Shown here: positions 35,274 through 42,753 of the stretch, piece by piece
Numbering within the stretch: position 1 is the first letter of the stretch
How the letters are laid out: each line of letters starts with the position of its first letter
Origin: Sphingobium sp. Z007
Lineage (GTDB): Bacteria > Pseudomonadota > Alphaproteobacteria > Sphingomonadales > Sphingomonadaceae
Assembly: GCF_900013425.1 (NCBI RefSeq)
Contig: NZ_FBXK01000005.1
Coordinates: 682,001-746,000, forward strand
DNA: 64,000 bases
Reading direction: 5' to 3'
Program-made: the position numbers and the translations under genes
Notes under the pieces: generated by a model
Seen by the model: the letters and a program-made list of their open reading frames with translations, nothing else
The model's database searches: none
What the model was told of the DNA's origin: nothing

Positions 35274-36890
35274 TTAGCTTTTGCCTTTGCGCAAGGCAAG
35301 AGCCGCGCCGAACAGGATGAGTATCAGCAGGCCGGACGCCCAGTTGCCGAGCCGCGCGAAGAGCGTGGGCGGGAGCGCGGCGGGCAGGCCGGAGTCGAGG
35401 AACCCGGCGCGGTCGAGGCCGAGCGCGTGGACGACATGGCCGCGCGCGTCGATGATCGCCGAGACGCCGGTGGGGGTAGAACGGATGATGGGGATGCCTT
35501 CCTCTATCGCGCGGAGGCGGGCCTGGGCCAAGTGCTGGACTGGCCCCCAGCTGCCGAACCAGGCGTCATTGGAGGGGTTGAAAAGGAAGGCCGGGCGGTT
35601 CTTCGCGTCGATGACGTGGCCGGAGAAGATGATCTCGTAGCAGATCTGCACGCCCATTTTCAGGTCCGGGCGGCCGAGCGTGGCGGGGAGCGCCAGGCTT
35701 TGCGGGCCGGGGCCGGGCCAGAAATCCGCGTCGCCGGGGACGAGGCGCGAGAGGCCGATCGGCTGGAGGATGGACCGCATGGGCAGATATTCGCCATAGG
35801 GGACCAGATGCGCCTTGTCATAGCGGGTGAGCAGGCGGGCGTCGGGGGTGACGATGAACAGACTGTTGTTCGCGCCGGCGAGTTTGGATTCGCCGATCGG
35901 GCTGTCCGGGTCGGGCTTGAAATAGACTTTGGTCGCGCCGGTCATCAGCAGGTCGCCGGGGCCGAGCAGGCCCGCAAGGCGCGCGCGCCAGTCGGGTTCC
36001 ATGTCGAGATAGGCGGGGATGGCCGCTTCGGGCCAGAAGATCAGGCGCGGGGCGGGGCGCGGCGTGCCGGACAAGGCAGCGAGAGTGCGGAAATGCGCCT
36101 GTTCGAGTTCGACGGAGTATTTCTCGTCCTGGCCGATATTGGGCTGGACGATGCGGATGCGGGGCGCGCCGGGGGGCGTGATGGGGGCGAGGGAGAGGAG
36201 GCCCCAAAGAGCGAGGGCGAGAAGCGGGGCGGCGAGGATCGCGGCGGGGCGGTACTGGCGGCGCGCGATGAAGAGGATGGCGGCGGCGGCCAAGATGGTG
36301 AGCGCGCCGAGGCCGTAGGTGCCGATGAGGGTCGCGGCTATACCAAGGCCGGTTGGGAGGAGGACTGCGCCCAGCGGGTTCCAGGCGAAGCCGGTGAAGA
36401 GGGTCGCGCGCAAATATTCGGTGGCGATCCAGGTGGCGGCGAGGAGGAGAGTGAACGTCGCCTTTGTGCCCACCCCGCTGCGACTAGGCGGCAGAGCCGC
36501 CAAGTCTCGCTGCCCCTCCCGTAAACGGGAGGGGAGTTGTCTATCCAGCCACCATGCGCCTAGCGTCGCGAAGCCGGGGAAGACCGCAAGGTAGAGCGAG
36601 AGCAGGATCACCGCGCCATAGCCGAACCAGTGCGGCATCGAATCCTGGAAGGTGAAGGCGTGGGCGATCCAGTTGAGGCCCAGGGTGAAATGGCCGACGC
36701 CGAACAGCCAGCCGCGGGTGAAGGCGGCGCGGCGGTCGGGGGCCTGTTCGATCAGGACGATCAACGCGGCCAGGCAGGCAAGGGTGACGGGCCAGAGGTT
36801 AAGCGGCGCGAAGCCGGCGGCCGACAGCAAGCCGGCGAGCAGCGCGGCCAGTTTCGGACGGGCGGCGACCATGGCAAGCAGCGCGCGCAT
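35274..36890 (-). CDS. lnt: apolipoprotein N-acyltransferase
   Basis: 538-aa inner-membrane enzyme adding the third acyl chain to lipoproteins, the step after LspA. Several N-terminal membrane segments precede a nitrilase-like periplasmic domain with the catalytic triad visible: E288 in FWPEAAIP, K359 in RYDKAHLVPYGEYLP and C417 in VQICYEIIF. The length is above the usual 500-520. The surplus comes from residues 119-141, which are encoded by a 69-bp copy of an intergenic repeat inserted in frame between two membrane segments (after ATLGAWWLDR). The start MRALLAMVAA was chosen over one overlapping the next gene. Confidence 0.94.
   Translation of the reverse strand: MRALLAMVAARPKLAALLAGLLSAAGFAPLNLWPVTLACLAALIVLIEQAPDRRAAFTRGWLFGVGHFTLGLNWIAHAFTFQDSMPHWFGYGAVILLSLYLAVFPGFATLGAWWLDRQLPSRLREGQRDLAALPPSRSGVGTKATFTLLLAATWIATEYLRATLFTGFAWNPLGAVLLPTGLGIAATLIGTYGLGALTILAAAAILFIARRQYRPAAILAAPLLALALWGLLSLAPITPPGAPRIRIVQPNIGQDEKYSVELEQAHFRTLAALSGTPRPAPRLIFWPEAAIPAYLDMEPDWRARLAGLLGPGDLLMTGATKVYFKPDPDSPIGESKLAGANNSLFIVTPDARLLTRYDKAHLVPYGEYLPMRSILQPIGLSRLVPGDADFWPGPGPQSLALPATLGRPDLKMGVQICYEIIFSGHVIDAKNRPAFLFNPSNDAWFGSWGPVQHLAQARLRAIEEGIPIIRSTPTGVSAIIDARGHVVHALGLDRAGFLDSGLPAALPPTLFARLGNWASGLLILILFGAALALRKGKS
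36466..36534. repeat. family E repeat inside lnt
   Basis: Starts with GTGCCCACCCCGCTGCGACT as in the copy at 33939-34011, differs in the central hairpin (GGCGGCAGAGCCGCC) and ends with the same CTCCCGTAAACGGGAG. At 69 bp it adds 23 codons without shifting the lnt frame. Confidence 0.8.
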
Positions 36891-36895
36891 GGGCG

Positions 36896-37546
36896 TTATC
36901 GGGCGCCCGTCACATTCAGGGTCGCCATGGTGGCGTGGCTGCATTTGTCATCCTTCTTCACGCCGCCGGTCAGCATCGACGCGGCGAGGAAGCCGCCGAC
37001 GATCAGGACCAGGAAGAGAGCGGAGAGCCAGGCGAGATATTTTTCGATGAACGCCTTGATCGGGCGGCCGAATTTCCAGAACAGGAAGCCGACCAGCATG
37101 AACTGGAAGGCGCGGCTGACGATGCTGGCCCACAGGAAGGTGAAGAGCGACAGGCCGACGAAACCCGCCGTGATGGTGATGAGTTTGAACGGGATGGGCG
37201 TCGCGCCCTTGATGAGGATGATTTCCGCGCCGTAATCGCGCAGATAGCAGGCCGCGACCGGGAATTTGGCGGCGAGGCCGAGCGCGGTCAGGATTTGCTG
37301 GCCGAGTGCCTCATAGAGGAAATGGCCGATGGCGTAGCCCAGCATGCCGCCCAGCACCGAGGCCAGGGTGCAGATGAAGCCGAAGCGCAGCGCGCGTTCC
37401 GGCCTGGCAAGGCACATAAGGCCGAGCAGCGGATGGGGCGGGATTGGAAAGAAACTCGATTCCATGAAGCTGACGGCGAAAAGCCAGCGTTCGGCATGGC
37501 GGTGCGCGGCCTTCGCCAACGTCCATTGGTAGAGCCTGGTAAGCAT
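36896..37546 (-). CDS. YqaA/DedA-like membrane protein
   Basis: 216-aa membrane protein of the SNARE-associated/VTT (DedA, YqaA) type. FAVSFMESSFFPIPPHPLLG near 25-44 is the first re-entrant motif, and ILIKGATPIPFKLITITAGF near 108-127 is the second with the conserved G-x-T-P-I-P-F-K. Several further hydrophobic segments follow, and a short polar tail with KKDDKCSHATM. The family includes lipid scramblase-like proteins; the role here is unknown. The gene ends 5 bp before the lnt start, and the acetyltransferase gene ends 10 bp before it, so the three are probably one unit. Confidence 0.88.
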   Translation of the reverse strand: MLTRLYQWTLAKAAHRHAERWLFAVSFMESSFFPIPPHPLLGLMCLARPERALRFGFICTLASVLGGMLGYAIGHFLYEALGQQILTALGLAAKFPVAACYLRDYGAEIILIKGATPIPFKLITITAGFVGLSLFTFLWASIVSRAFQFMLVGFLFWKFGRPIKAFIEKYLAWLSALFLVLIVGGFLAASMLTGGVKKDDKCSHATMATLNVTGAR

Positions 37547-37556
37547 GGGCCGCGAC

Positions 37557-38078
37557 CTAGCCGAGATCGTTTCGGGTCGCCAGCGCTTTTGCCAGCACCA
37601 CCATCGCCAGCGGCGGATCGAGCGGGATCGGGAAGGAGCGCACCTCGCCGGTCGGGGCATAGCCGCGGCGTTGATACCAGGCGATCAGTTCGGTGCGGCT
37701 GTCGATCACGGTCATTTCCATGAGGTTGGCGGTAAAGAGGCGGGCGGCATGATCCTCCGCCGCGGCGATGAGGCGGCGGCCAAGGCCCCCGGCCTGGCGC
37801 GCCGGATCGATGCAGAGCAAGCCGAGATAGGCGATGCCGGCACCCTTGTCCGTGATCTGGACGCAGCCGATCGGCATTTCCCCGGCATCCAGCGCGACGA
37901 CCAGCCGTTCGGCAGGGCTGGCGAGGATCATGCCGAGTGTATCCAGGCTGGTGCGCGGGCCGCTGAGCAGGTCGGATTCGAAGGTCCAGCCGGCGCGGGC
38001 GGAGTCGCCGCGATAGGCGCGCTCTATCACGCGATGGAGCGCGGGCAGGTCGGCGGGGGTGGCGAGGCGGATGTCCAT
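37557..38078 (-). CDS. GNAT family N-acetyltransferase
   Basis: 173-aa GNAT enzyme transferring acetyl from acetyl-CoA to an unknown amine. MDIRLATPADLPALHRVIER is a typical start; the CoA-binding motif A is LCIDPARQAGGLGRRLI near 88-104, and WYQRRGYAPTGEVRSFP near 135 is motif B with the conserved tyrosine. The ATG was chosen because it matches the family start; one four codons earlier is possible. First gene of the unit running through the YqaA-like gene to lnt. Confidence 0.9.
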   Translation of the reverse strand: MDIRLATPADLPALHRVIERAYRGDSARAGWTFESDLLSGPRTSLDTLGMILASPAERLVVALDAGEMPIGCVQITDKGAGIAYLGLLCIDPARQAGGLGRRLIAAAEDHAARLFTANLMEMTVIDSRTELIAWYQRRGYAPTGEVRSFPIPLDPPLAMVVLAKALATRNDLG

Positions 38079-38177
38079 GGGCTTGCCCATAGCGATCCGG
38101 CAATGGCTTGGGCAGACATATTGCGCCGGTTGATCGGGCGGCGCGGGCGGATATTATGGCGGCAAAGGAGAGACGAT

Positions 38178-38420
38178 ATGCAGGGCATGGGCGAGGGCGG
38201 TTGTCCCTTCACCTTCAACACCGATCCCGCGACCTTCAAGGTTGGCGATCCGGTCAGTTACCGGGTGACGGGCAGCCTGGACGGGTTTCCTTTCGCGGGC
38301 GTGCTGCTGGAGGTGCATGACGATCATGTCGTGCTGACCAGCGATGAGGACGACAAGACGAGCCGGATGCGCGCGACGCGGGAAAGCCGGCCGGTGGTGC
38401 GCGAAGAGGATGTGTGCTGA
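38178..38420 (+). CDS. hypothetical protein
   Basis: 80-aa soluble protein beginning MQGMGEGGCPFTFNTDPATF. VGDPVSYRVTGSLDGFPFAG and VLLEVHDDHVVLTSDEDDKT look like a small beta-barrel fold. AAAGGAGAGACG before the ATG is a strong ribosome binding site and fixes the start within a longer open frame. Divergent from the acetyltransferase. No family assigned. Confidence 0.7.
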   Translation: MQGMGEGGCPFTFNTDPATFKVGDPVSYRVTGSLDGFPFAGVLLEVHDDHVVLTSDEDDKTSRMRATRESRPVVREEDVC

Positions 38421-38462
38421 TTATGGGGTGAGGGCCTGCGGCCGTTCGACCGACGGGGTTGA

Positions 38463-39398
38463 TTGTCCGGCGTCGTCTGGGCATGGACTTATCCCATAGA
38501 GTCCTTTTGGTCGGCGCGTTTGACATTGCATAATATTTTCCGGGTTGCCGCGATTCCGTGGGACAAGGTGCGGCAGCGCGCAGGCGGCATGGCGTTCGCG
38601 CTGGTGCTGAACCTGTTGATGCTGCTGGCGCTGTTCACTTTGTCGCCGAACATGGAGCCGCCCAAGCAGGACGACCGGTTGCCGGTGACGTTCGACGTCG
38701 AGACGGGGAAGCAGACCGAGCAGCAACAGGCCAAGGCGGAGAAAGCGGAAAAGCGCGAAGAGAATAATGCCGCGCCGCAGAAGCACGCCGATCCGGTCGT
38801 GCGCCCGCCGATCCCGGTCGAGAAGCCCGCGGAGCAGCCGCCATCGCCCTTCCCCTTCCTGACGCTCAGCCGCGAGCAGATGGCGTCGGCCGATATCGGC
38901 AACCTGCCCAAGGGCGGGCAGGGCGCGGGGCAGGGCAAGGGCGACAGCGCGGCGGTGGCCGGGCCGGGCGAAGGGCCGGGCGGGGTGCAGTTGTTCGAGG
39001 CGGAATGGTATCGGCGGCCGACCCATGCGGAATTGTCGACCTACCTGCCGTCCAATGCGCCCCCGCGGGGCTATGGTCTGGTGGCGTGCAAGACGGTCGA
39101 TCATTATCATGTCGAAAATTGCCAGACGCTGGGCGAGGCGCCGCTGGGGTCGGGCTTTGCCAAGGCGGTGCGGCTGGCGGCCTGGCAGTTCCTGGTGCGG
39201 CCGCCGCGGGTCAATGGCAAGCCGATGGTGGGCAGTTGGGTGCGGATACGGATCGACTATACGCGGACTATGGCGCCTGGCGGGGCGGGGCCGGGGAACA
39301 GCGCCGGGGCCGAGCCGGGGCCTGGATATGACGCCGGGTCTGGCTCGATACCTCAGCCCAAGCCTCTCGCGCCGGGGGTCGCCGGGCCGCAATTCTGA
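38463..39398 (+). CDS. TonB-like envelope protein
   Basis: Up to 311 aa, with one hydrophobic segment (AFALVLNLLMLLALFTLSP) near residues 44-62, then a charged Gln/Lys/Glu stretch (about 85-105), a Pro-rich part (RPPIPVEKPAEQPPSPFP) and a C-terminal domain around 225-285 with YGLVACKTVDHYHVENCQTL and AAWQFLVRPPRVNGKPMVGS. This order is that of TonB or a related energy-transducing or periplasm-spanning protein, though the C-terminal domain is not a clear TonB match. The start is uncertain: TTG at the position given, an internal TTG or an ATG at residue 43 (just before the membrane segment) are all possible. No ExbB/ExbD genes are near. Confidence 0.6.
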   Translation: MSGVVWAWTYPIESFWSARLTLHNIFRVAAIPWDKVRQRAGGMAFALVLNLLMLLALFTLSPNMEPPKQDDRLPVTFDVETGKQTEQQQAKAEKAEKREENNAAPQKHADPVVRPPIPVEKPAEQPPSPFPFLTLSREQMASADIGNLPKGGQGAGQGKGDSAAVAGPGEGPGGVQLFEAEWYRRPTHAELSTYLPSNAPPRGYGLVACKTVDHYHVENCQTLGEAPLGSGFAKAVRLAAWQFLVRPPRVNGKPMVGSWVRIRIDYTRTMAPGGAGPGNSAGAEPGPGYDAGSGSIPQPKPLAPGVAGPQF

Positions 39399-39459
39399 AC
39401 GGTGCCAATTGCGCGGGAGCGGATCGCGCGGCGGATTGCGCCAGCCTCTATAGATGCCG

Positions 39460-39525
39460 TCATTGCGCGCGCAGCGAAGCAATCCATGGAGCACCGTTGG
39501 ATTGCTTCGCTGCGCTCGCAATGAC
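39460..39525. repeat. palindromic intergenic repeat, family C
   Basis: Arms CGTCATTGCGCGCGCAGCGA plus AGCAATCCA and the complementary TGGATTGCTTCGCTGCGCTC plus GCAATGACG pair almost along their whole length. Second copy of the element at 2455-2522. Confidence 0.8.
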
Positions 39526-39548
39526 GAAGGTTTATAGCGAGGCGCGCG

Positions 39549-40175
39549 ATGCGGGTTGCGGTTTTGACGTTCGACGGGTTCAACGAACTGGACAGTTTCG
39601 TGGCGTTGGCGCTGCTCAATCGGGTGCCGGGCTGGCGCGCGGACATCTGCGGGCCGGGGCAGTCCGTCACGTCGATGAATGGAGTGCGGGTCGATGTGCA
39701 GCAGCCGCTGGAATTTGCTTCGCAAGCCGATGTCGTTCTGATCGGCAGCGGAGTGCGGACGCGGGAAGTCGTTTCGGATGCGAAACTGATGACGCGGATC
39801 GTGCTGGACCCCGCCCGGCAGATCATCGGCGCGCAATGTTCAGGCGCGCTGATCCCGGCGAAACTGGGGCTGATTGGCGACCTGCCCGTTTGCACCGATG
39901 TGACGAGCAAGCCCTGGGTGATCGAAACGGGGGTGCGGGTGATCGACGCGCCGTTCGTGGCGCATGGGCCGGTGGCGACCGCGGGCGGATGCATGGCGGC
40001 GCATTATCTGAGCGCCTGGGCGATTGCGGTTGGCGCTGGCGAGGCGGCGGCGCGGAATGTGATCGACTATGTCGCGCCGGTGGGCGAGAAGGCGGAGACG
40101 GTGGCGCGGGTGATGAGCGTGGTCGCGCCTTTCCTGGCGCAGGCGGCAAAAGAAAAAGTTGCAATTCGATACTGA
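39549..40175 (+). CDS. DJ-1/PfpI family protein
   Basis: 208-aa glutamine-amidotransferase-like protein. MRVAVLTFDGFNELDSFVAL is the usual first strand with the conserved Glu/Asp, VVLIGSGVRTR follows near 62, and the nucleophile elbow GAQCSGALI near 94-102 carries the reactive cysteine. Most resemble the PfpI/AraC-ligand-domain group without a DNA-binding part. The exact reaction is unknown. The start lies 24 bp after a family C repeat. Confidence 0.88.
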   Translation: MRVAVLTFDGFNELDSFVALALLNRVPGWRADICGPGQSVTSMNGVRVDVQQPLEFASQADVVLIGSGVRTREVVSDAKLMTRIVLDPARQIIGAQCSGALIPAKLGLIGDLPVCTDVTSKPWVIETGVRVIDAPFVAHGPVATAGGCMAAHYLSAWAIAVGAGEAAARNVIDYVAPVGEKAETVARVMSVVAPFLAQAAKEKVAIRY

Positions 40176-40222
40176 ATTGGCATGATCGCCGCGACCGACC
40201 CGATGACAGGAGGAGAGACGAT

Positions 40223-40870
40223 ATGATCATTCATGGCGCGCGGCCGTCGCCCTTTGTGCGCAAGGTGATCGTGTTCGCCGCGGAAAAGGGGATCGCGGTC
40301 GAGGTGCAGACGGCGGGGTTCGGCCGGGGCGCGGAAGGCTATAGGAAGGGATCGCCCTTCGGCAAGATACCGGCACTGGAAGATGGCGATTTCCTGCTGT
40401 GCGATTCGACCGCGATCATCACCTATATGGATGCTTTGCATCCCGGCGAGGAGATGATCCCGGCTGAGCCGAAGGCGCGGGCGCGGACGATATGGTATGA
40501 GGAGTTCGGCGATACGGTGGTGCAGCCGATCGGGCAGAAGATATTCTTCAACCGTGTGGTCGCCAAAGCATTGAAGCGTGAGCCGGACCTGGCGGCGGCG
40601 GACGCAGCCGAGGCGGAGGAAATGCCGGCTATCTATGACTATCTGGAGGATGTTCTGCCGGAAAGCGGCTGGCTGGTGGCGGATCGCTTCACCCTGGCGG
40701 ACCTGGCGGCGGCGTGCCCGGTCATCAATGTGGGCTATTGTTCCGACGGGCTGACGGCGGATCGCTGGCCCAGGGTCGCGGCCTGGCTGGAGCGGGTCAA
40801 GGCGCGGCCGAGCGTGGCGGCGGCGATGGCGCTGGAAGCGGCGACGGTTCAGGCGATGATGCAAAAATAA
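40223..40870 (+). CDS. glutathione S-transferase family protein
   Basis: 215-aa GST. The thioredoxin-like domain contains GARPSPFVRKVIVFAAEKGI, then FGKIPALEDGDFLLCDSTAI, where D-S-T-A is the glutathione gamma-glutamyl site; the all-helical domain follows with FTLADLAAACPVINVGY (N-capping motif). Substrates are not predictable; GSTs in sphingomonads often act on aromatics or in stress. AGGAGGAGAG is a very strong ribosome binding site. It is 47 bp behind the DJ-1-like gene. Confidence 0.92.
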   Translation: MIIHGARPSPFVRKVIVFAAEKGIAVEVQTAGFGRGAEGYRKGSPFGKIPALEDGDFLLCDSTAIITYMDALHPGEEMIPAEPKARARTIWYEEFGDTVVQPIGQKIFFNRVVAKALKREPDLAAADAAEAEEMPAIYDYLEDVLPESGWLVADRFTLADLAAACPVINVGYCSDGLTADRWPRVAAWLERVKARPSVAAAMALEAATVQAMMQK

Positions 40871-41030
40871 CCTATTTGGAACATTATTATTGACATCGTC
40901 ACGCTGATCTGGCAGAGATTGGCACAGTGGAAAAATGTGAGTCGCCAAGGCGGCGAGGGTGAAGGGGCTGGTCCGATGGACTGGCCCCTTTTGCGTGGCG
41001 GGGGCGGAGCGGGGCGACGAGGGAGCGGAT

Positions 41031-41591
41031 ATGGGGGCGGATAGGGGCGCGCGGCCGGAGCGGCAGATGCCGCAGCAGACGGGACTGGTGGCGCGGCGGC
41101 AGCGCGTGGGCGGGACGGCGCGGGCGCAGAAGGGCCGGGTGCGCAAGGACGGCTGGACCAAGGTAAAAGAGCGGCGGTTTCTGGAGACGCTGGCCGAGAC
41201 ATGTAACGCCAGCGAGGCGGCGCGGGAGGCGGGCATGTGCCGGGCCAGCGCCTATCGCCGACGGCAGAGCGACGCCGGGTTCGGCCGTGCCTGGGACGAG
41301 GCGCTGGACGTCGGCTATGCCGAGATTGAGGCGCTGTTGATGCGCGAGGTGCTGTTCGGCAGCGAGGTCGAGGAATTGACGCTGGATGGCGAGGGCGCGG
41401 TGAAGGGGCGCAAGATCAAGCGGACGCGCAACCTGACCGTGGCGCTGCGCCTGCTGACGCTGCACCGCGACCGGGTGGACAAGCGCCGCGTGGCGCAGGG
41501 CGAGGCGGGGCGGCCCGACAGCCCGGACGCGATCGCGCGGGTGAAGGATGTGCTGGGGGCGATCGGGCGAAGACGGGTGGCGGTGGAATAG
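41031..41591 (+). CDS. GTA gp1-like / small terminase-like protein
   Basis: 186-aa basic protein, the first of the phage-like set. After a disordered, Arg-rich start it has a helix-turn-helix: RRFLETLAETCNASEAAREA followed by GMCRASAYRRRQSDAGFGRAW, a pattern seen in small terminases and in the gp1 position of GTA clusters. The C-terminus (RTRNLTVALRLLTLHRDRVD) is helical. The ATG was chosen inside a longer frame because GGAGCGG precedes it. The large terminase is 2.6 kb downstream, with cellular genes between, which is unusual. Role in DNA packaging is inferred from sequence pattern and position. Confidence 0.7.
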   Translation: MGADRGARPERQMPQQTGLVARRQRVGGTARAQKGRVRKDGWTKVKERRFLETLAETCNASEAAREAGMCRASAYRRRQSDAGFGRAWDEALDVGYAEIEALLMREVLFGSEVEELTLDGEGAVKGRKIKRTRNLTVALRLLTLHRDRVDKRRVAQGEAGRPDSPDAIARVKDVLGAIGRRRVAVE

Positions 41592-41664
41592 GCGGCGGTG
41601 GAATAAAGGTCTGTATTAGACCAATGTCTAATCAACAGGATGACGGCTGCGCCGTTATGGAAGA

Positions 41665-41701
41665 GGGAGCCCGGCCTAACAGTCCCCACTGCCGGGCTCC
41701 C
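41665..41701 (+). terminator. strong hairpin after gp1-like gene
   Basis: Perfect stem GGGAGCCCGGC / GCCGGGCTCCC with a 15-base loop; no T-run, so termination is likely but not certain. The remaining DNA up to 41831 holds no gene I can support. Confidence 0.6.
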
Positions 41702-41831
41702 ACCCCTTGCCGCGCCAAGCGATGGATTATCCGTCTAACCTGGATCAGCCATTCCGTTGCGAATGTGTCTCAGCCGGAACAAAGCGTTGCCGCACCCGTT
41801 CGATGGCGCATAGTTTGTGGAGGAGAGCAAC

Positions 41832-42119
41832 ATGGTTGAAGTGCGCAATGATCCCTATGGCGACCGTGTCGTCGTGAAGAAAAGCAGCGGCGGTCGCACG
41901 ATCGCGATCATCCTGATCGTCGCGCTGGCCATCGTCGGCGTGCTGTTCGCCACCGGTTTCTGGAAGGCTGACGTAAGCGGCGGCGACATGCCCGAAGTCA
42001 GCGTCAAGGGCGGTGACCTGCCCAAGGTGGATGTCGATTCCAAGGAAGTCGTGGTCGGCACCAAGACGGAACAGGTCGAGGTTCCGACCGTCGGCGTCAA
42101 GGATAATGGGGGCGAGTAA
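41832..42119 (+). CDS. single-pass membrane hypothetical protein
   Basis: 95-aa protein starting MVEVRNDPYGDRVVVKKSSG, then one membrane segment (TIAIILIVALAIVGVLFATG) at about 24-43 and a polar C-terminal part with repeated GGDMPEVSVKGGDLPKVDVD. GGAGGAGAGCA before the ATG is a good ribosome binding site. Similar small proteins occur in sphingomonads, but I know no function. It has its own terminator downstream and is not a phage gene. Confidence 0.75.
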   Translation: MVEVRNDPYGDRVVVKKSSGGRTIAIILIVALAIVGVLFATGFWKADVSGGDMPEVSVKGGDLPKVDVDSKEVVVGTKTEQVEVPTVGVKDNGGE

Positions 42120-42145
42120 TCGGCCCCGATCAATGGAATGACGAC

Positions 42146-42178
42146 AAGGCTCTCCCTGTATGCAGGGGGAGCCTTTTT
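42146..42178 (+). terminator. rho-independent terminator
   Basis: Stem AAGGCTCTCCCTG with CAGGGGGAGCCTT around TATG, followed by TTT. Ends the 95-aa membrane protein gene. Confidence 0.88.
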
Positions 42179-42245
42179 GCATGGATTGATTTGCCGGACG
42201 GGTCGGCGCAGAGGGACGGCGGATGATGCGGATGAAGGAATGGCG

Positions 42246-42572
42246 ATGCGGCGGTTGATGGTTCTGGGGCTGGCCGTGGCGCTGGCGGCTTGCGGCGATG
42301 ACGGCGGCGACCGGGTCGCGGCGGATAATGCTCAGGAGGCGGAAACCGGCGCGACGGCGGCGGTGTCGAAGCTGGACGACGAGTTGCGCAACGGCGTGTT
42401 CGAGAAGGCGATCCGCGCGAGCGGAGCGGCCTGCCCCAGCGTGACCGGATCGGAGCGGGCCGAGATCACTCCTGGTGTGCGCGGATGGAAGGCGCAATGC
42501 GACAATGGCAGCGCGCATCTGATCCAGATATTGCGCGACGGCACGGCGAAGGTGACCAGTCGGAGGGATTGA
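42246..42572 (+). CDS. small lipoprotein
   Basis: 108-aa predicted lipoprotein: signal MRRLMVLGLAVALAACGDDG with lipobox LAAC, then an acidic linker and a C-terminal domain with two cysteines (GAACPSVTGSERAEI and WKAQCDNGSAHLIQ) that may form a disulfide. The second of two close ATGs was chosen because AAGGA then sits at a normal distance. No family recognised. Confidence 0.75.
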   Translation: MRRLMVLGLAVALAACGDDGGDRVAADNAQEAETGATAAVSKLDDELRNGVFEKAIRASGAACPSVTGSERAEITPGVRGWKAQCDNGSAHLIQILRDGTAKVTSRRD

Positions 42573-42609
42573 TTTGGCGCAGGAGGGATGGCCGATCCGA
42601 TAGGTGGCT

Positions 42610-42684
42610 TCCCCCTCGCTCCCGGCTTCGACCAGGCAGCACGCTGCCAAGTCTTCGCAGCCCTCTTCCCCGCAAGGGAGAGGG
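42610..42684. repeat. palindromic repeat, family D copy 1
   Basis: CCCCCTCGCTCCCGGCTTCG, then hairpin GGCAGCACGCTGCC, AAGTCTTCGCAG and the closing hairpin CTCTTCCCCGCAAGGGAGAG. This two-hairpin layout recurs at six further places in the phage-like cluster. Confidence 0.7.
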
Positions 42685-42753
42685 TGTGCGTTGCGGTTGC
42701 GAGAATTTCGGGGCGCGCTTTACAGATGTGTAAGAGGCGGTAGATCAGAGCAT

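Noticed and set aside
34617-36524. 635-codon plus-strand frame spanning metK and lnt
   Set aside because: Runs antisense through two identified genes and the spacer; low-complexity product.
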